From positions 9,261,501 to 9,325,500 of the forward strand of contig BSBM01000050.1 of NCBI GenBank assembly GCA_027924585.1: DNA of 64,000 bases, given 5' to 3'. Below are positions 19,898 to 30,979 of the stretch, in pieces. Position 1 is the first letter of the stretch, and the number at the start of each line of letters is the position of its first letter. Position numbers and translations under genes: made by a program. The notes beneath the pieces are model-generated. The model searched no databases, was not told where the DNA came from, and worked only from the letters and a program-made list of their open reading frames with translations. Source of the DNA: Larix kaempferi. Lineage: Eukaryota > Streptophyta > Pinopsida > Pinales > Pinaceae.

Positions 19898-22497
19898 TTA
19901 TACATGTCTAGCATGTTTTCGAGATGGTTGCAATCCCTCCTCTTGAGCAGAAGACAAATCTGAATGGTCTCTCTTGCCTTTCGTAGAAAACTGTAATTGG
20001 TCTGGAGTTGTACAAGACACGTTTTGCAATTTGTTTTCAAGCTCTTTAACTCTCTGTGTAACTTTTCTAAAATTTTCGAGCAAAACATTTTTTTCCTCCA
20101 TCAGTTTGTTCAACATTTCCACATTTTTCTTATACTTCATTGATTCCTGTTTTTCCTTGACCTCCAATTGTTGTCTAGTATTTTTCAACTGATCTTTAAC
20201 TTCAATCAATTCACATTTCAGATTCTATATTTCTTTCTCGTGCTCTTTTTCCCTCAACTCTTTCTCGTTGGGAACGACAGGAATTTCCATCATCACAGCA
20301 GCTAGACCTTGTAATTCCTTCTGCAAATCAACAATTGTGGATTTAAGTTTTTGAATTTCCATATCACATCCCAAATGCTGAACTTTTCGGTCGTCGAAGA
20401 GTTTTGATTCCATCTCTCTTATTTTTGCATCTTTTCCATCCATCGTGTCTTTCATTTCTTTATATAATGGTGATGAGCCAAACACATCACCTAGTGCAAT
20501 GGTCATTGAAAAGTATTCTTGTAGCATCTTCTCTCGATTTTCTAAGGACTTCTCTCTCTCTTCTAAGGACATTGTACCTGTATGTTTTTCTCCTTCTACC
20601 CTTACCCTTGTCTCCTTTGGTACCCTTACCTTCACCCTCACATCCTTCTTCACTGTAATGTTTTTTCCTCTCCTTTGGTTTTTAAGTGCAAGAGATTCAG
20701 AGATCCTTTTGAACCTTTTGCCTCTCAGCTTATCATCTTGCTTAGAAATGGTTTTTCTCAAATTGGAAATTAATTATTACAATTCTCCAATTTTTTTCCC
20801 ATGGCTTCCCTCCCACTCTTTCATCTTCAACTAATATTATTGTATTAACTGTTCATTTTCTTTAATTTTCTTCTCCAATACCTGTAAAGGACCCATTTCT
20901 GTCCTTATTGGTGGTACATTGAAAACATGTGGTCTTTTTTTCAACTCTTCTTTGAGTTCACTCACTTCAGCATTAGCGTTTTCCAAATCCTCTTTATACA
21001 CAACCCTCACTGACTCAATTTCATTTTCAGCTTCATCAATGATTTTGTCTACTTGTTTGGATAATATTTCAACCATTTCTTCTTTCCCTTTTATAATTAT
21101 GTTCGCTTTGAATTGAGTAGCCACAACTGTATTTTGCAACACTGCTATCTGTTTGAGGCATTCTATAATATTATTATCTTTTCTCAATCCCTCTTCGAAA
21201 CAATTGCACATATAGGAAGCTTGTTCCTTGAAATGCTCCATTTTATCATATAGGATGAACATGTATCTACTATCAAACTTATATGATGGAATGTCTAAAT
21301 TCATAGTGGAATCCCTTGACTAAGATTTGGAAGAACAATCATACTCAGTTGCCAACTGTTTAGGAGGAATTCTATCAAGAGCCTCTTGAGGAATGGAAAA
21401 GTGAGCAGTAGTTTGTTCCATTTCGTTGCCTATCACCTCCTCCTAATTACCTCTATCTACATGTCCATGTAACCCTTTCAAAGTCGTGGCAGCACAAACT
21501 ACATCAATTGTGACAAAATCAAAAGACTATACTCGTAATTCGTCATGGTGCTCAGGACTTTGTACTAGCGATTCCTCATTATGTTCAGGAGGTTGTAATG
21601 GTAATTCCCCATGGTGCTTAGGAGATTGTACTAATTCCTTGTTCTGTTGAGGAGACTGTACTAGAAATTCCTCATTATGTTCCCTGCTATTACATTTCCT
21701 AATGTATGTTTTATGAACAGGTGGTTTTGGCAAAGATATATTTTCATGCTAGTTGATATCACCGATCTTTGTTTCAGTAGCATGGGGTCGACATAAATCA
21801 ATAATTTTTTGAAGTGTGCCCGGGAAACTAAATTTAACCTTCCTTAATTGGCTCTCTTGCATGGCAGACTGAATTTTCTTATCCAATAGATAAGGAATAT
21901 ATACAGGTATATATTCCACCCAATGTATCACTACCCGCATACATTCACCCGCAATGTCCTGCCTGTGATGATTCAGAATCGTCCTAAAGAAAACTGAATC
22001 AATGCTTTGTATATTCCGGGAGGGACATCTTGCATTCTTAAACCATTCCTCGGAACATATATTTCTCACCCACAAATTTTATTAGCCATCTGGTTCTTCT
22101 CTTGTCTGGGGGTTTTCCAAGAGCTAAAAATCACTCCCCCTCTACGTGGAATATTTGTAGCTCGGGAAACCAAATCAGAGTCGAGGTTTACCCTCTTCCC
22201 AAAATTTTCGAGTTCCATATTCCCAACATCATATTTCAAAATTCCCTCATCTATCTCCTCATCAACATAATTGAAAATTCCAAACAAAAAGTCGAAAACT
22301 TATGCTTTCCTCAGGATAGTTTCCATACCTGGTGGCCAAATATTTACATCTCTCCATGCATCAGAATACTCCTGGAATTTTTTTACTGTTACCCTATCAT
22401 CTATGGACGCCTGTGTTTGAAATGCGGTTGCAGAGGAGGATGTTTGTACTTCAACTGCGCCCGTGGTAGAGGATGCCCCTGTTTCAAGTTCAGCCAT
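19898..22497 (-). pseudogene. Long decayed coiled-coil protein gene of unknown family
   Basis: Starting from ATG at 22,497 (MAELETGASSTTGAV), one minus-strand frame runs to 19,898 with a single frameshift near 22,070. From 22,075 every open piece (22,075-21,749, 21,733-21,527, 21,304-20,837, 20,761-20,225, 20,209-19,898) lies in the same frame. Stops are TAA at 22,300 and others at 21,749, 21,527, 21,443, 21,320, 20,837, 20,831, 20,777, 20,774 and 20,225. In order: a folded N-terminal part (EEWFKNARCPS, IHWVEYIPVYIPYLLDKKI), a Pro/His repeat region with PPEHNEESLVQSPEHHDEL, then long heptad-like Lys/Glu helices (VKDQLKNTRQQLEVKEKQES). About 865 codons. It converges on the transposase-like gene. 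An accessory protein of the same block is possible. No family recognised. Confidence 0.6.
21530..21715 (-). repeat. Coding minisatellite: QSPEHHEEL-type peptide repeat
   Basis: Inside the coiled-coil pseudogene the minus strand encodes about five imperfect copies of a 10-12 residue unit: NSREHNEEFLVQSP, QQNKELVQSP, KHHGELPLQPP, EHNEESLVQSP, EHHDEL. On the plus strand this is a repeated TTCCTCATTATGTTC / GGAGATTGTACTA pattern. Confidence 0.8.
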
Positions 22498-22700
22498 GGT
22501 TGTCTAGGTTCGAAGCGGAGGTGAGGTGATGCACGCAGACTGTATTTCAAGCTCGCAAATTATGCCCGGAAAGAGTATTTCAACAACAAAACGCTTTGCT
22601 TGAGTGTATTTCCAAGTTATAATTCATGACTAGGGCATGCACTTTTCCCTATGCTGACATCCAAATTTTAATATTTTTTCAGGCCTTGTCATCGGAGGGA

Positions 22701-22835
22701 ATTTTATAAATTGGTTGTACTTTGACATAAAAAAGTGCACAAACATAAGTTTTCATTTTTTACTTTGGAATTTTATAAAGTGGTTGTACTTTGACATAAA
22801 AAAGCACATAAATGTAAGCTATCACTTTTGAGTAC
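22701..22835 (+). repeat. Tandem pair near the right edge of the block
   Basis: AATTTTATAAA(T/G)TGGTTGTACTTTG then ACATAAAAAAG(T)GCACA occurs at about 22,701 and 22,770, two units of about 70 bp. The satellite resumes directly after, at GAGTACTTGGCC. It mirrors the short tandem repeat at the block's left edge, although the two sequences are not alike. Confidence 0.8.
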
Positions 22836-24036
22836 TTGGCCATTTTTGCCAAAGGGAAGCATTATCTAGCATGGTGCAAATTAGGTTGATTGATTGTTTT
22901 GGAAGGCCATTATCTTCTTGGACAATGAATTTTTATCACAAATGATTCGATGGTCAAGTGCATAAATCATCCACCTGAAATATTATGCTATCTGAATTTT
23001 CCTATCCCTCAAAGGTGAGAAATTGCGGGCATTTTCTTAAGGACATTTAGGCCAGTTTTAGGTGCAAAACTGTCTAAGTGGTTGTTTTGGCAGGCCAATA
23101 TATTATTTACTAGAGACTATTTTCCAAGACTGAGACTATATTCAGGTGAATTGGTCATCCACCTATAGGATGGTTCCCTCAGAATAGTTGTCTCTCTCTC
23201 TGTGAAGAAATGGTGGTCATTTTCCCAAATCCACAGCCATATTTTTAGTACTTAGCCATTTTTTCCCATGGCGAGCATTTTCTAGAATGGTGCAAAAGAG
23301 GTTGATTGGATGTTTTGGTAGGACATTATCTTCTTGGCCACAGACCTTTTATCGAGAAGGAGTAAATGGCCAAGTGTGTAAATCCTCCACCTGAAAGCTT
23401 ATGTTGTCAGATAAATTTAATCCCTCATTGGTGAGAACTGGTGGGCATTTTCTTGAGGCCAGTTAGGCCATTTTTAAGTGCAAAAAAGGATGAGTGGTTG
23501 TTTTGGCAGGCCAATATTTTGTTCACCGGAGACTTTTTTCCAATACTGAGACTATATTCAGGTGCATTAGTCATCCACCTACAATATGGTTCCCTCCAAA
23601 TACTTATCTCTATCTCTCTGAGGAAATGGCGGTCATTTTCCCAAAGCCACTTGAGCCATATTTTCAGTACTTAGCCATTTTTTCCCACGGCAAGCATTTT
23701 CTGGAACGGTGCAAAAGAGGTTAATTGGATGCTTTGGAAGGCCGTTATCTTCTTGGCCACAAACCTTTTATTGAGGAGTAAATGGTCAAGTGTGTAAATC
23801 CTCCACCTGAAAGCTTATGTTGTCAAATAAATTTAATCCCTCATTGGTGAGAACTTGTGGGGATTATCTTGAGACCATTTAGGATAGTTTTAAGCGCAAA
23901 AAATGTTGAGTGGTTGTTTTGGCAGGCCAATATTTTCTTCACCGTAGCATATTTTCCAAGACTAAGACTATATTCAGGTGCACTAGTCATCCACCTACAT
24001 GATGGTTCCCTCCAAATTGTTATCTCTCTCTCTTTG
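22836..24036 (+). repeat. Satellite array block 2, left part
   Basis: The same 420 bp dimer family as at 4.4-8.9 kb, but a diverged subtype. CATCCACCTAYAGGATGGTTCC recurs at 23,156, 23,570 and 23,989, and CTCCACCTGAAAGCTTATG at 23,387 and 23,801. The 230/185 alternation is kept. It ends inside a unit at CTCTCTTTG, where an insertion starts. Confidence 0.9.
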
Positions 24037-25342
24037 TGTAATGTCCCCCATTTTGACCCTTGTAATATTTTGGGCTATAATGTAAATAATGTATGCATAT
24101 TATGTATGATTCCTAGTGCGGAGCTCAAGGCCAAGGCCTTGCTAGTGAACGCTCGATCTAGAAGAAGCAAGTATTTGAAATTATGCTACCCATGTGCTAG
24201 TGAACCATGGGAATTGTAAATATACATTTTTATATAAATGCCCACAACTAGCTATGCAATGCAACAAGAGATAGGGGCATGATGTTACAAGGAATTGGGA
24301 GGGAAAAAATTCAAACCCTTGGATCCAATCAAGTCAAGCCAACTTTCAATGAGAGAACCCATCAAACCCTCAACTACCCATGTTGACTTTTGTACCCAAT
24401 CATTGATTTCTCCCAAGAGTTGGTTGAGGTAGTTAATTCCTTGGGGAATGGGAGGTATGGCTATCCAAATTCGAGTATGGGAAAGCCACCCTGCATGGAA
24501 AAACGTGTTTGGATTCTTGGGCAAGAAAAGAGCCATGAATTGCTCCCCAAGCCATTACCCATCAACCAACTTTTCCCTCTCACGAGTTTGGAGCTACCTG
24601 GGCATTTTCCTCACTGGTTTTACGGTGTTTACCTTCATTTTCCTAACTAGAAAGGGCGTTTTCGTTGTGTCTAACAGTGGAGAAAAGAGTAAAATGATTT
24701 TGGGGTTTTTAGAGGCCTTTTTGGCCCACTGTATGCTCATACATCTGTGGGAGAAATCGGTTTTCTTCCCTGGGGTTGGATTCCTCTTCCCACAATCCGT
24801 TTTTGGTGTGCCTACATTTTGGGAAAACCCCTGTCCATCTAGTCCTTAAGTCCCACTGTTGAAAGTGTGTTCCAGAGCCCATATCTGAGTTTGGTGTACA
24901 AGAGAATGCTGGGGTTGAGATATGTATCCATTGCTTTGGCTGGGCTGAGCTTGAGAGTTCCCTTTTCCTTGTAGATATCATGCCCAGCTCGGGGGTGGTC
25001 TCTGAGTGTTGAAAGAATACAGGCTGGGAAGAGACCTATGGTTGGGAGGAACGTTAAGTGACATAGCTAGTTGCTTGGGACAACATTACATCAAGATGAG
25101 TATTTATGGTGTTTACTTCTGCACTATTTTAATTAATTGATGACTTTTAATGATATTTTGAATGCATATGATATGTGTGTGGATGATTTGTTTATTTCCG
25201 TTGTGCATGTTTGTTGAATGGCATCTGCACACATTGGTTTTAATGGTATGAACCTAATGAATGGGCTGAGTTTGTTGTAAAAGCCCAGATTTTAGTGCCA
25301 TGTTCCCTTCCTTGCATTGGATAGAAGGGTGGAGACGTTACA
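24037..25342 (+). mobile_element. Solo-LTR-like insertion, 1,306 bp
   Basis: Starts TGTAATGTCCCCC and ends GGAGACGTTACA, so the termini are TGTAA...TTACA. It interrupts a satellite unit: CTTTG (24,032-24,036) on the left and CTGTG (25,343-25,347) on the right form a 5 bp duplication with one mismatch. The unit then continues as TGAGGAAATGG, as in its neighbours. A TATA box (TATATAAATG, 24,231-24,240), then CTCGGGGGT (24,988) and GGTTGGGAGGAACG (25,040), suggest promoter and downstream LTR parts. No internal domain or second LTR is present. The ORFs inside have no recognisable motif. Confidence 0.8.
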
Positions 25343-26670
25343 CTGTGAGGAAATGGTAGTCATTTTCCCAAAGCCACTTGAGCCATATTTTTCGTACTTA
25401 GCCATTTTTTCCCATGGCGAGCATTTTTTGGAATTGTGCAAAAGAGGTTGATTGGATGTTTTGGCAGGCCATTATCTTCTTGGCCACAAACCTTTTATCG
25501 AGAAGGAGTAAATGGTCAAGTGTGTAAATCCTCCACCTGAAAGCTTATGTTGTAATATAAATTTAATCCCTCACTGGTGAGAACTGGTGGGCATTTTCTT
25601 GAGGCCATTTAGGCCATTTTTAAGTGCAAAAAAGGCTGAGCGGTTGTTTTGGCAGGCCAATATTTTCTTCACCAGAGAATGTTTTCCAAGACTGAGACTA
25701 TATTCAAGTGCATTAGTCATCCACCTACAGGATGGTGCCCTCCAAATAGTTTTCTCTCTCTCTCTGTGAGGAAATGGCGGTCATTATCCCAAAGCCACTT
25801 GAGCCATATTTTCAGTAATTAGCCATTTTTCTCCATGGCGAGCATTTTTTGGAATGGTGCAAAAAAGGTTGATTGGATGTTTTGGAAGGCCATCACCTTC
25901 TTGGCCACAGACCTTTTATCGAGAAGAATTAAATGATCAAATTTGTAAATACTCCACCTGAAAGCTTATGTTGTCAGATAAATTTAATCCCTCACTGGTG
26001 AGAACTGGTGGGCATTTTCTTGAGGCCATTTAGGCCAGTTTTAAGTGCAAAAAAGGATGAGTGGTTGTTTTGGCAAGCCAATATTTTCTTCAGCAAAGAC
26101 CATTTTCTAAGACTGAGACTATATTCAAGTGCATTAGTCATCCACCTACAGGATGGTGACCTCCAAATAGTTTTCTCTCTCTGTGAGGAAATGGCAGTCA
26201 TTTTCCCAAAGCCACTTGAGCCATATTTTCAGTACTTAGCCATTTTTTTCCCATGGTGAGCATTTTATGGAATGGTGCAAAAGAGGTTGATTGGATGTTT
26301 TGGTAGGCCATTATATTCTTGGCCACAAACCTTTTATCGAGAAGGATTAAATGGTCAAGTGTGTAAATCCTCCAACTGAAAGCTTATGTTGTGAGATAAA
26401 TTTAATCCCTCACTAGTGAGAACTGGTGGGGATTTTCTTGAGGCCATTTAGGCCAGTTTTAAGTGGAAAAAAAGGCTGAGTGGATGTTTTGGTAGGCCAA
26501 TATATTCTTCACCAGAGACTTTTTTCCAAGACTGAGACTATATTTAGGTGCATTAGTCATCCACCTACAGGATGGTGCCCTCCAAATAGTTATCTCTCTC
26601 TCTGTGAGGAAATGGAGGTCATTTTCCCAAAGTCACTTCAGCCATATTTTAAGTACTTAGCCATTGTTGA
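25343..26670 (+). repeat. Satellite array block 2, right part
   Basis: The dimer continues. CATCCACCTACAGGATGGTG recurs at 25,717, 26,138 and 26,560 (spacings 421 and 422), and CTCCACCTGAAAGCTTATG at about 25,530, 25,951 and 26,372. Units here are closer to one another than those of block 1. The array ends near TTAGCCATTG at about 26,667. Confidence 0.9.
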
Positions 26671-27421
26671 CAAGGACAATAACTCTGCAAAATTCCCTGG
26701 TATTTGAAAATATGAAATGACAATATGAAACTGTAAAAAAACAAAGAATAATAAAACTCACATTTTCCAATTTGAATGACTCAAACATGCCAAAAATTGA
26801 ACCCTATTTTCAGTATGTGTATTTCAGTATTTTTACACAATAGCAATTTTTAGGATAAAATTGAAAATATTGAATAGTGTAGTGGTGACTGTTAATACAC
26901 ATCATGTTCAACTCGTATCATTCAATTTGACTATGTAACGTTCTTACTAGAACATGAAGAATTTTTCTTATTTCTGTGTTAGATTAAATAACCTGAATTT
27001 AGTCCTTGGATAAAAAAGGTAAAACACCACTCATTTTTTCATCAGAAATAAGCCTATTATAGTTCAAGCCGAAATATAGTACATTATTCAACAATCTGTA
27101 AATTGTTCTATCAAAAGACCCCAAGCTTCTTCAACAGACTGAAATTCCAAAATGATCAACACATCTAATCTTGGAGCAGCTACTATAGAACCAGAGTGCA
27201 TGTACATATAAAAAATTTAATGCAATAAATAAATAATTCATATATACTAAATAATATAATTCACCATACATATTACACCAAACAGTATAAAAATATATTA
27301 ATGAAAGGAAAAATGTTTACAAATCCAAATGGGGTACACCAGTCCTCATTCCTAATCCATAACACTGATGGACAGGGTCCCATTGGTGTGAATCCCATGA
27401 AAAGTGTACTTGTACACAAGG
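26671..27421. other. AT-rich spacer, no gene seen
   Basis: No feature can be supported. The last 80 bases may be the 3' end of the minus-strand gene that follows. Confidence 0.4.
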
Positions 27422-29140
27422 TTATAGGCTATTATACAAATAGCGAAATCTAAATTTTGGTCCCACTCTCCATTTACCAAGAGGCTGAGTCTGATCACTT
27501 GATCCTGAAGTTGGTCGATATCTATCAGGAAAGGTTGGCCATGTATAGAAAACTGCCTCCTTAAGATTCTGATAACCTTTTATGCTGAAATCTAGTGAAT
27601 GATTCTTCTTTACAATCCCGAGAGATACATAATGCATTGTAATTAGTTCAAAAGTAACCATGAATCTTTCATCTAAACAAGGAATTTCCACATAAGATTC
27701 ACTGCGTATAATGTGTCGAGACCTTATTTGATTGAAAACTTTGTAGGAAAGAAGATGAATATTGTGACGATGTACTCGATTGGGATGCAATACTCCGATA
27801 TATGATGGCAATGAATTGTGTGTTCCATATTCTGTAGATGCAACTAATCTAGCAGTCACAACTTCATTGTCACCTTTTGTTGCAAGAAGTTGAAAACTGG
27901 TGTGCTTATCATCATTCGTAACAATACACCAACAACAACAAAAAATTCTCCTTTTCGACTGATAGTGCCCCACCTTTTAATAGAGTTCACAGTAAAGAAA
28001 ACATCAACAATGCCTACAACACAACATAATATAACATTAGATACTATAAATAAAGTTTTCATATATGAGTTGAAGAATATATATTAAAAGATGCACATGT
28101 ATACTCACCATCAACTATTTCAGTTGGTATCAACAATGCTTGTTTTGTGTAAAAGACCTCATGTGGATGCAAATTCACACCTTCGGGAATATAGTGGCCT
28201 CTACCAAAAACATCTACATGATTTTCAAATATTCTTACCCAAAAAAATGTTCCACCAGTTGAAACATCTACTAGACAATCCAACACTTCTATAGGATATG
28301 GAATTTTCAAAGACTCATCTTCAGACATACTGGGAAATTTTTCATAATAAACACATACATGCCTGCCTTTATGGTAAAATCAAATGGATTTGTGTTGTGC
28401 ACCAATATTCCATCCATTTGAATGAATTTGTGTCTACCATTATTCACAAAACGACCATTTTGAGTCAATAGGGGAGTCACATCTGAACAATATCCCATAT
28501 AAAACCCTCGCTTGATGACTGCAGTGGAATGTTTTTAATGATTTTCATTTGTCCCACTTGAAGATAATTGTGATTTTATTTCATAAATTGAAGGATGTTG
28601 CAACATAAGATTGCCACTTTCATCTGCATACACCATTTGAATAGGTAGAACATCATCCATAACATGTTTCCATGTGTCATTGGTACTATCAGTGTAAAGA
28701 ATTGGGTCATCACCACAAGGATCCAACATTGTCAACTATACATTTCTTGTATGTGAGTCATCTATAACTTTGCAGATAACGATTTCTTCTAAACCATTTT
28801 CTCCTTTAAGAACAACAACTGTATCAAATTTTGGAGCATTTCCCTTAACATGCTGCAGAGTTGAACGACATCAGAGTTGATAAGGTATATCCCTATCATT
28901 AGGTTGGATCTGAACATCATTACAGCTGGATACATCATCGTCACTCCAACAATCAGTTTTTGCAAGTCTATATAATTTCCGTGACTTTTCTCGCTGTATA
29001 GACAATTGTTGCTTCATTTTTCGTCTCTTTTCTCGTTCAGCATCCTCTTCGGCAAGTATTCAAAAAACGTCTTCCACAACCTTTGGAGGCAATGAATTAC
29101 GTTCTTTATGTTGCAACGGATAAGGGTCTATATTGAACAT
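27422..29140 (-). pseudogene. Decayed gene of unknown family, minus strand
   Basis: ATG at 29,140 (MFNIDPYPLQHKERNSLPP) opens a frame that continues to 28,307 through only four stops (two TGA, one TAG, one TAA at 28,535). It reads an acidic/basic segment (EEDAEREKRRKMKQQLS, then REKSRKLYRLAK), CWSDDDVSSCNDVQIQPNDR, FDTVVVLKGENGLEEIVICK, then DPCGDDPILYTDSTNDTWKH and PIQMVYADESGNLMLQHPS. After a frameshift near 28,325 comes KIPYPIEVLDCLVDVSTGG. A donor (ATG|GTGAGTATA, near 28,102) and an acceptor (TGTTGTAG, near 28,016) define an intron of about 90 nt. The last part after a further shift (FQLLATKGDNEVVTARLVA to PKFRFRYLYNSL) ends at 27,422. About 560 codons. I recognise no domain. The basic N-terminus suggests a nucleic-acid or transposon protein, but that is a guess. 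Confidence 0.55.
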
Positions 29141-29477
29141 GATCAAATTTATAAGAAGTAAAATTCTGCAATCATGACAGGGAGCCAAAATGGCCTACAA
29201 AGGTTACACGTGGTCTCTTAATTGGAAAGAAAGAGTGAAAAACAGAGTATTTATAAAGGCATAATATTAATACTACATAAATTCTAACCTTTGGTAAAAA
29301 CCTTCGATTTCTTTTCCCCTTCTAACTAAGATTTTAGATTCGCATCTAGATGGTCCAAACTGATATCTGCATGAAATAATAAAGGGTGAATTTAATTACT
29401 CTACATATATAGTATCTAATAAATCATTTTATAGACTGCTTAAATACAAAAATTACAGGGTAACAATGTAAATTATT
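29141..29477 (-). other. 5' flank of the 27.4-29.1 kb gene
   Basis: No ORF of note. It lies between the presumed ATG and the donor-bearing repeats, so it may hold an intron of the leader. There is nothing else to report. Confidence 0.35.
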
Positions 29478-30245
29478 TTAAGCACAAGAAATTGAAAAAA
29501 ATATTCTTACCAGTTGTATCACTACACCATCGATTTTGCTCAGAGTATTTCAACGCGGTCCGATTTGGTTTGATAAAATAGCTGATGGGTTTAATCAATT
29601 TGCCGATAAGAAGTCCATCACTACACCAGTCGATCAACAGAAAAAGTAAAAAAAAGTATTGTCAGACGGTCACTAAACCATCAATTTTTTCATCAGATTT
29701 CAATGCAATCAATTTTGGTTTGATCACAGACCTGTTGATGGGTTCATATATTTTGTTCAAGCAGGGTAAGAATGTAAAAACAATTAAGCACAAAAAATGA
29801 AAAACAAAAATACTTACCAGTCGTATCACCACACAATCGATTTTGCTCAGAGGATATCAACGCGGTACAATTCGGTTTGATCAGAGAGCTGGTGCGTTGA
29901 TGGTTCGAGCACGGTTAGATCTAAAAAAAGGAACGAGTTCGAATATTTTGATCAGGGTAAGATATAAAACAAAATAAGTAATTTTGTAAGCAATAGAGGG
30001 TTCCTCTGCAATGCATATTCTGTAATCAATAGAATGTTCCTCTTTACTTGCGATAGGCTCTGAAAAAAAAAAATCTTCGAAAATATACAACCTAGAGCAC
30101 AAAAAACTAGAAAAAACATAGTCTTACCAATCGATCATGATAGCATAACTTGTCTTCAGATGGTTTCAACACGATCTAGTTTGGTTTGATCATAGACCGA
30201 GTGTGTTGAAAGGCGCATGGATTTTGTTCAAGCAGGGTAGATTCA
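29478..30245 (-). repeat. Diverged ~150 bp tandem repeats with splice-donor-like sites
   Basis: Four copies share the order CATCGATTTTGCTCAGA, TTTCAACGCGGT, GATTTGGTTTGATC and a TGTTGATGGGTT block, with cores at about 29,529, 29,678, 29,831 and 30,140. Copies 1, 3 and 4 are preceded by a run reading AGCACAA(A/G)AAA and then TTCTTACC, TACTTACC or GTCTTACC. On the minus strand these are GGTAAG-type donors just upstream of the unknown gene. Copies 2 and 4 also carry TTCAAGCAGGGTA on the plus strand, a donor-like site in the other direction. They could be repeated alternative first exons or a bidirectional promoter region. This is inferred from sequence only. Confidence 0.6.
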
Positions 30246-30979
30246 ATACAGACATAGATTTGGTTTCAGGACATATTTTGGGTCTGGGTAAATCAGATAT
30301 TTTGGGGCAAATCGAAAAATATGAAATTGGAGGGATTTTTCCATTGATACTCGGTTTTGAAAATTTTGAATTAACCCCACATCGTATCGTGTGCCAAACT
30401 CCACATTATTTCTTGTACAACCGGAATAAATTTCAAGGGAAATAGGGGTTTAACTAAATGGTTGATTGGTGGTGTTAATTAATTTTTAATCAATTTCTTA
30501 TTTAGGATACATTTTAGGGTGGTAATATCTTATGTACTCTTCTTGATAAACTAGTGTATGCCCAAGAAAAAATGATTATATAGATTTCTAATGGATTCCC
30601 ATCATGGTGTTTGTCCATCCTTTGACTGCAATGTCATGCAATTTCACCTTTCCCTCCCCACCTTACCATGCCATCTATCAAAGCAAACTTTCATTTGGGA
30701 CTATAGGTACTAGATAGGAAAATAAATTTTACAACATATCTATGAGTGTTAATTTGTATTGTGAATGCATGTACATGGAGGAAGCATTATTAATCCAAAA
30801 TTGTATATAGAAAAAACAAGGAAAGACCGTAGTCAAACTAAGAATTCAACATAATACCCCTTCTTTGAAATCGGCCTTTTCTACCTTCATTATATGCATA
30901 GGTTGCATGAGCATTTAGAGGGCTCTTTCAAGTGAAAAAATACTTCCCAAATGAAGCATTTTGGATGAAGATATTAGTC
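30246..30979. other. Spacer, no gene seen
   Basis: An 80-codon frame at 30,203-30,445 overlaps the last repeat and shows no motif. Otherwise AT-rich DNA. Confidence 0.4.

Larger units (their letters stand above)
13976..22835. mobile_element. Candidate two-gene insertion block between the satellite arrays
   Basis: About 8.86 kb of unrelated DNA lies between two arrays of the same dimer family. It holds a plus-strand multi-exon gene remnant (14,644-18,797) and a convergent minus-strand coiled-coil gene remnant (22,497-19,898), with minisatellites and a TA run between them. Short tandem repeats lie close to both edges: 25 bp units at 14,015-14,100 and roughly 70 bp units at 22,701-22,830. Subterminal repeats flanking a few genes are typical of large DNA transposons such as CACTA elements. 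However, I see no CACTA ends, no clear terminal inverted repeat and no target duplication, so a mobile origin is inference from layout. Confidence 0.4.

Noticed and set aside
19840-20088. ORF containing repeated Tyr-Ile at 19,828-20,088
   Set aside because: It reads through the (TA)n run, out of frame with the coiled-coil protein.
13976-22835. Calling the two-gene block a CACTA (En/Spm) element
   Set aside because: Subterminal repeats and gene layout fit, but no CACTA ends or 3 bp target duplication were seen, and the proteins do not show the CACTA transposase motifs I know.
24285-24981. Several 80-130 codon ORFs inside the 24 kb solo LTR
   Set aside because: They overlap on both strands and lack motifs. 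GC-richer LTR sequence gives longer chance frames.
23441-26707. Family of ORFs beginning MGIFLRPFRP in block 2
   Set aside because: The same explanation applies: the frame is open in the repeat unit by chance and is copied with it.
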